The notes beneath the pieces were generated by a model. It saw only the letters and a program-made list of their open reading frames with translations, did not search any database and was not told where the DNA came from. Source: an uncultured Erythrobacter sp. (lineage in GTDB: Bacteria > Pseudomonadota > Alphaproteobacteria > Sphingomonadales > Sphingomonadaceae). From it: a stretch of DNA of 64,000 bases. Below are positions 55,277 through 63,366 of the stretch, piece after piece (position 1 is the first letter of the stretch; every line of letters starts with the position of its first letter). The position numbers and the translations under genes are program-made. The stretch lies in the NCBI GenBank assembly GCA_947502815.1, contig CANNBH010000001.1, positions 2,266,818 to 2,330,817 of the forward strand, in the 5' to 3' direction.

Positions 55277-55726
55277 ATGCCGGACACGCAGCCAATCATG
55301 AGAGCAGCCAGCGTGGTCGCAATCGAAGGGCGCGCGCTTGCCATCGAAGGGCCAGTGGGAAGCGGAAAGTCGGCGCTTGCGCTGGCTTTGATCGATCGCG
55401 GCGCGCAGTTGATTGGGGATGACGCGGTAACGCTGCACCGGCAAGGCGATCACATCATCGCCAGTTCCCCGCCCAATATTGCCGGATTGATCGAAATTCA
55501 CGGTGTGGGCCTTGTTACGATACCGCTGGGACAACCGTCGCCACTGGCGCTTATTTTGACATTGAGCGGACCGCAGGAGCCAAAGACACAGGTGGAGCGC
55601 CTGCCAGAGACAGTGCCAAGCTGCGACATTCTGGGCCTGAACGTGCCATGCCTACCCTTCGCCCCCGGTTCAATCGCCCCCGCACCCCGCGCAGAATGGG
55701 CGCTGCGCCAACACGGCCTTTCATAG
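55277..55726 (+). CDS. hprK: HPr kinase/phosphorylase, short alphaproteobacterial form
   Basis: This 149-residue protein keeps only the catalytic C-terminal domain. Walker A is GPVGSGKS (25-32), followed by LIGDDAVTL and IEIHGVGLV. Alphaproteobacterial HprK lacks the N-terminal domain of Gram-positive forms, so the short length is normal. It phosphorylates a Ser of HPr. It starts 3 nt after chvG. The region after about residue 100 is Pro-rich. Confidence 0.88.
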   Translation: MPDTQPIMRAASVVAIEGRALAIEGPVGSGKSALALALIDRGAQLIGDDAVTLHRQGDHIIASSPPNIAGLIEIHGVGLVTIPLGQPSPLALILTLSGPQEPKTQVERLPETVPSCDILGLNVPCLPFAPGSIAPAPRAEWALRQHGLS

Positions 55727-55805
55727 CCGCCATCAACGCTGCACCGGCGCCTGTGCAAAATTCCCACTTCCCTTAAGGCAGCCTAACCGGCAACAAGCAG
55801 ACACC

Positions 55806-56741
55806 ATGCAGGACACCTCCCCCCCAGATCATCGCCAGCGGCTGTTGCTGGTCACCGGATTATCGGGTGCAGGCAAATCAACCGCGCTCGATGTGCTGGA
55901 GGATTTGGGCTGGGAGACGATCGACAATTTTCCCGTGCGCTTGCTCGACCGGTTGGTGGGCGACCCCAATGATGCCAGCGCCAATGCGGCCGGCACCCAG
56001 CGCGCGCCCATGGCGATTGGGTTCGATTCGCGCACACGCGGCCTTGTTCCCAGTGAGATGATCGCGCTGGTCAAATCGCTGGCCGGTCGTGACGATATTG
56101 CGCTGACCTTTATGTTCATCGATTGCGCAGGAGGCGAGTTGGAGCGCCGTTACAACGAGACCCGCCGCCGCCACCCGATGGCGCAGGGGCGCACCGTTCA
56201 GGACGGCATCACCGCAGAGCGTGAATTGCTCGAACCACTGCGCCGTTGGGCCGAAATTGTGATCGACACATCGGCCATGGCGACCAATGATTTGCAAGCC
56301 CACATCCGCGAGCTGTTTGACGATGCGAAACACGCGCAAATGACGCTGACTGTTTCGAGCTTTGGATTTGCCAGAGGCATGCCGCCGCTTGCCGATTTGG
56401 TGTTCGATATGCGGTTTCTGGACAATCCCCATTGGGTGCCCGAATTGCGCGATCTAACTGGCAAAGATGCGCCTGTTGGGCAGCATATCGAGCGTGACCC
56501 CGCCTTTCACACCGCTTTTGACCAAATCAAACAGCTGCTGCTGACCTTGCTGCCGCGGTATGATGCGCAGGGCAAATCCTATGTCCATATTGCCTTTGGT
56601 TGTACCGGGGGGAGACACCGTTCGGTCTTCAGCGCAGAACGCATGGCGGGAGACTTGCGCGATGCAGGATTTTCGCCCACTGTCCGCCACCGCAATCTGG
56701 CCTCTCGTGCTGCAGATGAAATCGAAGGCAAACGGCGTTAA
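55806..56741 (+). CDS. rapZ: RNase adapter / nucleotide-binding protein RapZ
   Basis: This 311-residue protein has the P-loop GLSGAGKS (18-25) and ETIDNFPVRLLD. The C-terminal UDP-sugar-binding domain carries SFGFARGMP, the MRFLDNPHWVPELR stretch and FGCTGGRHRSV. In E. coli it links cell-wall precursor levels to GlmS synthesis. In alphaproteobacteria it lies in the hprK-PTS region, as here, and may respond to PTS state. Confidence 0.93.
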   Translation: MQDTSPPDHRQRLLLVTGLSGAGKSTALDVLEDLGWETIDNFPVRLLDRLVGDPNDASANAAGTQRAPMAIGFDSRTRGLVPSEMIALVKSLAGRDDIALTFMFIDCAGGELERRYNETRRRHPMAQGRTVQDGITAERELLEPLRRWAEIVIDTSAMATNDLQAHIRELFDDAKHAQMTLTVSSFGFARGMPPLADLVFDMRFLDNPHWVPELRDLTGKDAPVGQHIERDPAFHTAFDQIKQLLLTLLPRYDAQGKSYVHIAFGCTGGRHRSVFSAERMAGDLRDAGFSPTVRHRNLASRAADEIEGKRR

Positions 56742-56852
56742 AGCCAGGTGAAGTCATATGGTGGTATCAATGTTTCTGACGCGTCTCAGTGGGGCAACAC
56801 AAGTGTGCAGAACAATAACGGGCCGTAAGGCGCTAACAGATTGAATTCACAG

Positions 56853-57284
56853 ATGATCGGTTTGATCCTAGTAACCCATGGCCGCCTTGCGGACCAATTC
56901 CTCGAAGCGATGGAACACGTTGTCGGCAGCCAGACGGGCATCGTCACGGTCTGCATCGGGCCCAATGACGATATGGAACAACGCCGCGCAGAAATCGCCG
57001 ACGCGATTCAAACCGTCGATGCTGGCGCGGGGGTGATTATCCTCACCGATCTGTTTGGCGGCACCCCGTCCAATCTGGCGATCTCTCTGCTTGAGGCGGG
57101 CCGGATTGAAGTGATCGCGGGGATCAATTTGCCCATGCTCATCCGTCTTGCCGGCGCGCGCAAATGCATGGATGTGGTCGAAGCCGTGGCGGCCGCGCAA
57201 ACCGCAGGACGCAATTATATCACCGTCGCGAGCGAGTTTTTGGGCAAAGACACGTCACCGCGCGCCGCGAGCGCAGGCAAATAG
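56853..57284 (+). CDS. manX: PTS EIIA-Man family protein
   Basis: This 143-residue protein is read from ATG 56853 (MIGLILVTHGRLADQF). The phosphorylated His is His9 of VTHGRL. It includes LFGGTPSN in the middle. A TTG at 56841 would add four residues. With HPr it forms the regulatory phosphotransfer branch of alphaproteobacteria, with no sugar permease nearby. The gene starts 111 nt after rapZ and 8 nt before ptsH. Confidence 0.88.
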   Translation: MIGLILVTHGRLADQFLEAMEHVVGSQTGIVTVCIGPNDDMEQRRAEIADAIQTVDAGAGVIILTDLFGGTPSNLAISLLEAGRIEVIAGINLPMLIRLAGARKCMDVVEAVAAAQTAGRNYITVASEFLGKDTSPRAASAGK

Positions 57285-57292
57285 GCGCCGCA

Positions 57293-57571
57293 ATGAGTGA
57301 AGTTCGCCAGACAGTCACAATCGTCAACCAACGCGGCCTGCACGCAAGGGCCAGCGCCAAATTTGTCGGCGCAGTCGCGGAACTGCCCGAGGACGCGACT
57401 GTCCGCGTGGCAAAGGGCGGCAATGAAGCGGGTGGCGGATCAATCCTGGGCCTTATGATGCTGGGCGCGGCAAAGGGCGACAGTGTGGAATTGATCGTGG
57501 GCGGCACCGATCAAGACACCGTCTTGGCAGAATTGGTCGCTCTGGTCGAAGACGGCTTTGGCGAAGAATAA
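57293..57571 (+). CDS. ptsH: HPr phosphocarrier protein
   Basis: This 92-residue protein starts at ATG 57293. The active His is His17 in NQRGLHARASA. The regulatory Ser50 in GGGSILGLM is the target of HprK. Both sites being present supports a working HprK/HPr/EIIA relay. Enzyme I is not in the window. Confidence 0.95.
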   Translation: MSEVRQTVTIVNQRGLHARASAKFVGAVAELPEDATVRVAKGGNEAGGGSILGLMMLGAAKGDSVELIVGGTDQDTVLAELVALVEDGFGEE

Positions 57572-57600
57572 CCGGCACGCTGTGCTGACCAAGGCATGAC

Positions 57601-58404
57601 ATGACTCGCAAACATATCAGTGGGTTTTCCAACCCGACGGTCAAATATTTGCGGTCTTTGCGCGATAAGAAACACCGCAGACGCACCGGGCAATTTTTGG
57701 TCGAAGGGCTAAGACTGCTCGAAGACGCACGGGTAAACGGGCGCCTGCCGCGTGAGCTGGTTATGGCGGAGAACCGCGACCCGCACGAATTGGTGGACCG
57801 TTTGGAAGCCGAAGTCGAAGCGGCGGGCGGCGAAGTGCTCACTACAACGCCTGACATCTTGTCCAAGATCACCGGCAAATCCAACGCGCAAAGCGTGGTC
57901 GGCCTGTTCGATGAATGGGACACCGGCCTGTCTCACATTGACCGAGACGCCGCGCCGATCTGGCTTGTCGCACAGGAGCTGCGCGATCCGGGTAATCTGG
58001 GCACGATGCTGCGCACATGCGATGCGGTGGGGGCAGGCGGCCTGATCTTAATCGACGATTGCGCCGATCCATTTAGCGCCGAGGCGGTCCGCGCCAGCAT
58101 GGGCGCGGTCTTCACTCAAAATGTGGCGCGCGCACGCTGGGATGAATTCATCCCGTGGCTTCGCGAAGGCGCGGGTCAGTTGGTGGCGGCATCCCTGCGC
58201 GACGCCGTGCCATACCGCGACGCCGCGTATCAGGGGCCCTGTTTCATTCTGGTCGGCAATGAATCACAGGGCCTGCCAGAGGCCTATGAGGCCGAATGCG
58301 ACCTGCGCGTCACCATGCCCATGAGAGGGCGGGCGGATTCATTGAACGCTGCCGTGGCGGGCGCGGTGTTGGCGTATGAAGTGCTCGCGGGGTTGGAAGG
58401 TTAA
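57601..58404 (+). CDS. TrmH/SpoU family RNA methyltransferase
   Basis: This 267-residue SPOUT-knot methyltransferase has an N-terminal substrate-binding half (GQFLVEGLRLLEDA) and the three SpoU motifs: NLGTMLRTCDAVG, FILVGNESQGLP and DSLNAAVAGAVLAYE. It likely 2'-O-methylates rRNA or tRNA ribose; which RNA is not readable. It starts 29 nt after ptsH and converges on rmuC, with one base between the stops. Confidence 0.9.
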   Translation: MTRKHISGFSNPTVKYLRSLRDKKHRRRTGQFLVEGLRLLEDARVNGRLPRELVMAENRDPHELVDRLEAEVEAAGGEVLTTTPDILSKITGKSNAQSVVGLFDEWDTGLSHIDRDAAPIWLVAQELRDPGNLGTMLRTCDAVGAGGLILIDDCADPFSAEAVRASMGAVFTQNVARARWDEFIPWLREGAGQLVAASLRDAVPYRDAAYQGPCFILVGNESQGLPEAYEAECDLRVTMPMRGRADSLNAAVAGAVLAYEVLAGLEG

Positions 58405-58405
58405 C

Positions 58406-59824
58406 TTACTCCGCTGCGTCTTTGCGGCTTTCAATGGCCGGAGTGTCGTCTTCGACTTCCGCAGCATCGGCGGCGTTGTACCGCGGGGAGCTTTCTACCA
58501 GCGGCACATCCTCAATTTCGCGTTTACCGATTTCGATGCCCTTCTCCGCCAGCCGTTTGCCCGAAGACAGAACGTTGCGTTCAAAACTGCCGACGAATTT
58601 GTTGTAATTGCCGACCGCAGTTTCGAGGCCCCCGCCCACCCGTTTCAGATGCTGGGCAGCGGTTGAGAGCCGGTCATACAATTCCGCGCCCATGCGGCCA
58701 ATTTCCTGCGCCTCTTTCGCAAGCCCATCCTGACGCCAAACTTGCGCCACCGTGCGGGCGATGGCGACAAGGTTGGTGGGCGTCGCCAACAGCACGCGGC
58801 GTTCAAAGGCGAAATCCCACAAGGTCGGATCGGCGTCCAATGCGGCGGTCACGAAATGCTCGCCGGGAATGAACATGATGACGTAATCGGGCGCTTCTTC
58901 AAACTGACTTTGATACGATTTCGCACCAAGGGTTTGGACGTGGTTCCGCATCGATTTGGCGTGCGCGTCCAAATGCAGTTTGCGCGTGTCATCGTCATCC
59001 GCTTCAAAGGCGGCTTGGTATGCGTTGAGTGAAACTTTGGAATCGATCACCAGCTTCTTTTGACCCGGCACATTGATGATCGCATCCGGGCGCAAACGCC
59101 CTTCTTCGGTCTCAACTGAATGCTCCATCATAAAGTCGGTGTGCTGCGCCAACCCGCATTGTTCGAGCAGGTTTTGCAACGCCCGCTCACCCCAGCGGCC
59201 GCGCGCTTTAGGCGCGTTGGTAAGCGAATTGCCGAGCCGCTGCGCCTCACGCCGGACCTCTTCTTGCCCTTCGCGCATGGATTGGATCAGGCCATTCAAT
59301 TGTCCGAACGCATCGACCCGCTGTTTCTCCAGCGTCTCAACCTGCTTTTCGTATTTTTCCAGACGGTCGCCAACCGGAGCCAGCAAGGTCTTAATCTTGG
59401 CCTCGCCGGTTTCTTCCGATTGCTTAAACCGGGCCTCTGCGCGTTTCAAAAACTCTTCCTGATTGCGCTGAAGCACCTTGGCACCGGTGTTTTCAAATTC
59501 GGTCAGCAGTTTTTCGCGCGATTCTTCGAGCAGGCGTTTTTGCTCCGCGAACCCAGCGCGCTCTGCCTGAAACTGCGCGTTTTGGGCGCGCGCCTTGTCG
59601 AGCTCCCCCGCCAAACCATTCGCCCGCGCCGCGCGCTCTGACATCGTCGCCAATTCGGTGACGGCGCTGCGAAACTTGCCGTCCAGCTCCTTCGCCTCTG
59701 CATCACGCTCAGCAAACCGCTCCCGCAATTCCGCGACGGGGCGCGAGGCAAAGAACCACGCAGCAACGCCGCCCAATACGAGGCCGAGAACCAAAACGAT
59801 GATCAGAAGAATCGGAATTTCCAT
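58406..59824 (-). CDS. rmuC: DNA recombination protein RmuC
   Basis: This 472-residue protein has an N-terminal transmembrane helix (residues 4-25), a long coiled coil (about 40-180, with many Glu/Gln/Arg) and a C-terminal PD-(D/E)xK-like nuclease domain. That domain contains GRWGERALQNLLEQ, PDAIINVPGQKKLVIDSKVSLNAY and MFIPGEHFVTAAL. RmuC limits DNA rearrangements at inverted repeats. It precedes the 3'-flank repeat copy B (on the same strand, downstream gene def). Confidence 0.92.
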   Translation of the reverse strand: MEIPILLIIVLVLGLVLGGVAAWFFASRPVAELRERFAERDAEAKELDGKFRSAVTELATMSERAARANGLAGELDKARAQNAQFQAERAGFAEQKRLLEESREKLLTEFENTGAKVLQRNQEEFLKRAEARFKQSEETGEAKIKTLLAPVGDRLEKYEKQVETLEKQRVDAFGQLNGLIQSMREGQEEVRREAQRLGNSLTNAPKARGRWGERALQNLLEQCGLAQHTDFMMEHSVETEEGRLRPDAIINVPGQKKLVIDSKVSLNAYQAAFEADDDDTRKLHLDAHAKSMRNHVQTLGAKSYQSQFEEAPDYVIMFIPGEHFVTAALDADPTLWDFAFERRVLLATPTNLVAIARTVAQVWRQDGLAKEAQEIGRMGAELYDRLSTAAQHLKRVGGGLETAVGNYNKFVGSFERNVLSSGKRLAEKGIEIGKREIEDVPLVESSPRYNAADAAEVEDDTPAIESRKDAAE

Positions 59825-59931
59825 GTCGCCTTATAGCACGGAACAAAATAAGAACTCAAACTCTACGAATGATATCCCCAGCCAAACGCTTGGCCGTATC
59901 ACCATGATAAAATCGGCGCGAAGGGCCGCAA

Positions 59932-60010
59932 GGCCGACCGGCAGCCCGCAGGTTCCGCGTAGCGAAGCGGAGGGGACAGCGCCGAGGACGAACGCGCGGT
60001 TGCGCGTTCG
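59932..60010 (-). repeat. Dispersed 3'-flank repeat, copy B
   Basis: Read on the minus strand, a perfect 9-bp hairpin CGAACGCGC/GCGCGTTCG with a 4-nt loop (60010-59989) is followed at once by CGTCCTCGGCGCTGT (from 59990) and a tail with CTTCG, CGCGG and CTGCGGGC. The order and core match copy A at 42794. It begins about 10 nt beyond the def stop, in def's direction, in the 195-bp gap before rmuC. Confidence 0.65.
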
Positions 60011-60019
60011 AAAAGAAGA

Positions 60020-60601
60020 CTACGCCGCCTGACGGATCTTCTTCAGTTTTTTCAGCGCCATTTTGCGTTTCAGGTTCGACAGGTGGTCGATAAATAGGAT
60101 ACCTTCGAGATGGTCCATCTCGTGCTGGAGACAGGTCGCCATCATCCCTTCGAGCGCTTCTTCGTGGTGGTTGCCGTCCAAATCCTGATATTTCACCGTG
60201 CAGGTCGCGGGGCGATCCACGTCGGCGTAGATTTCGGGAACGGACAGGCACCCTTCGTTGAGGGTCGAAAACTCTTCCGCAGGATCGAGGATCACGGGGT
60301 TCACAAAAACCCGCGGGTCGTTTTTGACCGGTTGCCGGGTAACCGGTTCGCAGCATCCCGTATCGCATTCATCAACGATGGGCTCGGCGTTCATGTCAGG
60401 CTCTTGCAAATCAATCACCAGCAGCCGTTTTGGCACGCCAACCTGGATCGCGGCCAAACCAATGCCGGGCGCGTCATACATCGTCTCCAGCATGTCATCG
60501 GCGAGTGTGCGCAGATCGTCGTTAAACTCATTGGGTTCAACGTTCGTAGACACGGTCTTGAGCCGCGGGTCCGGCACTTCCAGGATTTCTCGTATAGCCA
60601 T
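60020..60601 (-). CDS. def: Peptide deformylase with a Cys-rich insertion
   Basis: This 193-residue enzyme removes the formyl group from new proteins. It has GIGLAAIQ (46-53), EGCLSVP with ligand Cys118, and QHEMDHLEG with ligands His160 and His164. Between about 68 and 93 there is an insertion containing Cys79, Cys83 and Cys84 (DECDTGCCEP) that classical deformylases lack. The start is ATG 60601; the longer frame upstream is not needed. It is divergent from the next gene by 11 bp. Confidence 0.93.
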   Translation of the reverse strand: MAIREILEVPDPRLKTVSTNVEPNEFNDDLRTLADDMLETMYDAPGIGLAAIQVGVPKRLLVIDLQEPDMNAEPIVDECDTGCCEPVTRQPVKNDPRVFVNPVILDPAEEFSTLNEGCLSVPEIYADVDRPATCTVKYQDLDGNHHEEALEGMMATCLQHEMDHLEGILFIDHLSNLKRKMALKKLKKIRQAA

Positions 60602-60612
60602 GAGGGGTAAGT

Positions 60613-61002
60613 ATGAGACTATTACGGATGTTTCAAGCAGTGGTCGCGTTGACGATTGCTGTTTCGGTAAGCGCCAATCCGAGCACCGAACCGCAGGAAG
60701 AAAGCGGCCCTGCAGGAAAAGCCTATATTCTGTCTGAAATCTCGCCAAGTGACGCGGAGGCCTACACCGCATACCTCCAACAAGTCTTACCAATACTCAG
60801 CAGATTTGGTGGGCGGGTGGTGATCACCCCCTTTCAACCAAAGCAAGTTATCGAAGGCCGCTCATTGGAAGGCAGGATAGCGGTGATTGAATTCCCATCC
60901 GCCGAAGCGCGTGATGCGTTTTGGGCTTCGGATGAATACGCCGCTGTGAAGCATTTGCGGTTGGAAAATGCGACCTCTCGAATCATTCACATCGATCCTT
61001 GA
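60613..61002 (+). CDS. Exported DUF1330 domain protein
   Basis: This 129-residue protein has an N-terminal signal-peptide-like stretch (MRLLRMFQAVVALTIAVSVSA). A DUF1330 ferredoxin-like fold follows (ISPSDAEAYTAYLQQV, GGRVVI, IEFPSAEARDAFWASDEYA). Most DUF1330 proteins are cytoplasmic and unassigned, so export is unusual. Divergent from def with only 11 bp between start codons, so its promoter lies within def or is shared. Confidence 0.8.
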   Translation: MRLLRMFQAVVALTIAVSVSANPSTEPQEESGPAGKAYILSEISPSDAEAYTAYLQQVLPILSRFGGRVVITPFQPKQVIEGRSLEGRIAVIEFPSAEARDAFWASDEYAAVKHLRLENATSRIIHIDP

Positions 61003-61019
61003 GTGTCGGGTTGGGTGAC

Positions 61020-61628
61020 CTACTCCACCGGGCGGCGCGCTCTTAGCGCCTGTGCCAACGTTCCTTCGTCGAGGTAGTCCAATTCGCCGCCTACCGGCAG
61101 GCCATGGGCCAGCTGTGTGATGCGCACCTTATGCTCCTCCAGCCGTTCGGCCAGATAGTGCGCGGTCGTTTGCCCTTCCAGTGTGGCGTTCATGGCAAGC
61201 ACAACCTCGTCCACCGCCGTTTCCCCATCCTTTGCCGCCACACGTTCCATGAGGGATGCAATGTTGAGGTCTTCAGGTCCAATTCCGTCGAGCGCGGACA
61301 GCTTTCCGCCGAGCACATGATAGCGCCCACGAAACAGCCGCGCCCGGTCAAGCGCCCAGACATCGGCCACATCCTCCACCACACACAGCGCGCGCAGATC
61401 GCGGCGCGGATCGGCGCAAATCGCACAAGGATCGGCGGTGTCGACGTTGCCGCACGTGGTGCATTCCACCAACGTTTCCGAAACAGCGTCGAGAGCTTCC
61501 AAGAGCGCTGGAAGCGCCTGTTCCCGGTTCTTCACCAGCCACAAAACCGCGCGCCGCGCCGAACGCGGGCCCAGCCCCGGCAACCGGGCCAATGCGCCTG
61601 AAAGCGCTTCGATCTCTTGCGATGCCAT
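61020..61628 (-). CDS. recR: Recombination protein RecR
   Basis: This 202-residue protein is read from ATG 61628 ([20 protein letters not shown]). It has the helix-hairpin-helix ([11 protein letters not shown]), a four-Cys zinc finger (Cys56, 59, 68, 71) and a Toprim domain with [13 protein letters not shown] and [15 protein letters not shown]. It loads RecA with RecF/RecO in gap repair. It converges on the DUF1330 gene. Confidence 0.95.
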   Translation of the reverse strand: MASQEIEALSGALARLPGLGPRSARRAVLWLVKNREQALPALLEALDAVSETLVECTTCGNVDTADPCAICADPRRDLRALCVVEDVADVWALDRARLFRGRYHVLGGKLSALDGIGPEDLNIASLMERVAAKDGETAVDEVVLAMNATLEGQTTAHYLAERLEEHKVRITQLAHGLPVGGELDYLDEGTLAQALRARRPVE

Positions 61629-61681
61629 GGGGGGAGAGATAGGGGCTGGCGCGACGAACACAAAGCCAAGGCGGTGAAGTT

Positions 61682-62599
61682 ATGCGCATCACATTTATGG
61701 GAACGCCCGATTTTGCGGTGCCAGCCTTGGTCGCTCTGCACGAAGCGGGGCATGAAATTGCCTGTGTCTATTCGCAGCCGCCCAGCCGTTCGGGCCGGGG
61801 TAAAAAGCTGCGCCCCTCCCCCATTCATGCCAAGGCTGAGGAATTGTGCATCACGGTGCGCACGCCGAAATCTCTGCGGGGCGAAGAAGCTCAGGCAGAA
61901 TTTGCTGCATTGGACGCCGATATTGCGGTGGTTGCGGCCTATGGTCTGATTTTGCCACAAGCGGTGCTGGATGCCCCGGCGCATGGATGTCTTAACATTC
62001 ACGCATCAATCTTACCCCGGTGGCGCGGTGCTGCGCCGATCCATCGCGCGGTGATGGCAGGCGATGACGAAACAGGCATGACTATCATGCAGATGGAGGC
62101 GGGTCTGGACACCGGCCCCATGTTGAACATTGTTCGCACCCCCGTTGGGTGCAAGACAACCGGCGATTTGACCAAAGAATTGGCGCAATTGGGTGCCGAC
62201 GCAATGGTGAAGGTCTTGTCCAACCTCCCCGCCTTTTCACCCGAAATTCAGGATGATAGCGCCGCGATCTACGCACCCAAAATCGACAAGGCCGAAGCGC
62301 GGATTGATTGGAGCGAAAGCGCGGATGCGATTGAGGCAAAAGTGCGCGGGCTCGCCCCCTTCCCCGGCGCATGGTTTGAGATTGAGGGCGCAAATGGGTC
62401 AGAGCGGGTTAAGCTGCTCCTAGCCGAAGAGATTGATGGGACCGGAGCTTCGGGCGAAGTCTTGGATGACGAGTTCGCTGTAGCCTGCGGGACGGGCGCG
62501 ATCCGCCCATTGCGTTTGCAACGCGCGGGCAAGCCAGCGATGGACCGCGCTGATTTTCTGCGCGGCAATCCGGTTGCCCGGTCGGCGATTCTCAGATGA
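61682..62599 (+). CDS. fmt: Methionyl-tRNA formyltransferase
   Basis: This 305-residue enzyme formylates initiator Met-tRNA, matching the role of def nearby. It has [11 protein letters not shown], the [13 protein letters not shown] loop, and [18 protein letters not shown] with the catalytic Asn and His region. The C-terminal OB-like domain begins near 205. It is divergent from recR by 53 bp and overlaps truA by 4 nt. Confidence 0.96.
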   Translation: MRITFMGTPDFAVPALVALHEAGHEIACVYSQPPSRSGRGKKLRPSPIHAKAEELCITVRTPKSLRGEEAQAEFAALDADIAVVAAYGLILPQAVLDAPAHGCLNIHASILPRWRGAAPIHRAVMAGDDETGMTIMQMEAGLDTGPMLNIVRTPVGCKTTGDLTKELAQLGADAMVKVLSNLPAFSPEIQDDSAAIYAPKIDKAEARIDWSESADAIEAKVRGLAPFPGAWFEIEGANGSERVKLLLAEEIDGTGASGEVLDDEFAVACGTGAIRPLRLQRAGKPAMDRADFLRGNPVARSAILR

Positions 62600-63348
62600 C
62601 CCGTTTTGCATTGACCATGGAATTTGACGGCACCCCGTTTCAGGGATTGCAGCGGCAAAAACACGGCCCCACCGTGCAGCAAAGCGTTGAAGAGGCAATC
62701 GCGCGCGTCTGCCAAGAAGAGGCAGTGCTGCACAGCGCAGGCCGCACCGACAGCGGCGTCCATGCGCTCGCGATGCGCAGCCATGTCGACATCGAAAAGG
62801 ACATTTCTCCCTTTCGTTTGATGGGCGCGATCAACGCCAATCTGCGCCCTGATCCGATTGCAATCACTGCCTGCGAAATTGTGCCCGATGATTGGCACGC
62901 GCGCTTTTCCTGCATCGGCCGCAGCTATGTTTACCGCATCGTCAATCGCCGCGCGCCTGTAACTTTGGCGCGGGATCGGGTTTGGCAGGTTGGTCACGAT
63001 CTGAACGTGGATGCAATGCACCGGGCGGCGCAGGCGTTGGTTGGACGGCACGATTTCACCACGTTTCGGTCCGCCCATTGCCAGGCCGACGATCCGGTAA
63101 AAACCCTCGACCGGCTCGATGTGGTGCGCGCGCAAACCGAATTTGGCGACGAAGTGCATATCCACGCCGCCGCGCGCAGTTTTTTGCATCATCAGGTGCG
63201 CAGCATGGTCGGCTGCTTAAAACTCGTCGGCGCCGGCACGTGGAACGAAACCCGACTTGCCGAAGCGCTTGAGGCGAAAGACCGTTGCAAATTGGGACTT
63301 AATGCCCCACCTCAAGGCTTGTATTTTGTCGAAGCTATCTACCCATAA
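62596..63348 (+). CDS. truA: tRNA pseudouridine synthase A
   Basis: This 250-residue enzyme makes pseudouridine at positions 38-40 of tRNA anticodon arms. The catalytic Asp is about residue 52 in [12 protein letters not shown]. It also has HHQVRSMVG near the C-terminus. It overlaps fmt by ATGA, so the fmt-truA pair is coupled. Length and motifs are normal. Confidence 0.95.
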   Translation: MTRFALTMEFDGTPFQGLQRQKHGPTVQQSVEEAIARVCQEEAVLHSAGRTDSGVHALAMRSHVDIEKDISPFRLMGAINANLRPDPIAITACEIVPDDWHARFSCIGRSYVYRIVNRRAPVTLARDRVWQVGHDLNVDAMHRAAQALVGRHDFTTFRSAHCQADDPVKTLDRLDVVRAQTEFGDEVHIHAAARSFLHHQVRSMVGCLKLVGAGTWNETRLAEALEAKDRCKLGLNAPPQGLYFVEAIYP

Positions 63349-63366
63349 TAATTGAGAGGAATTTCC

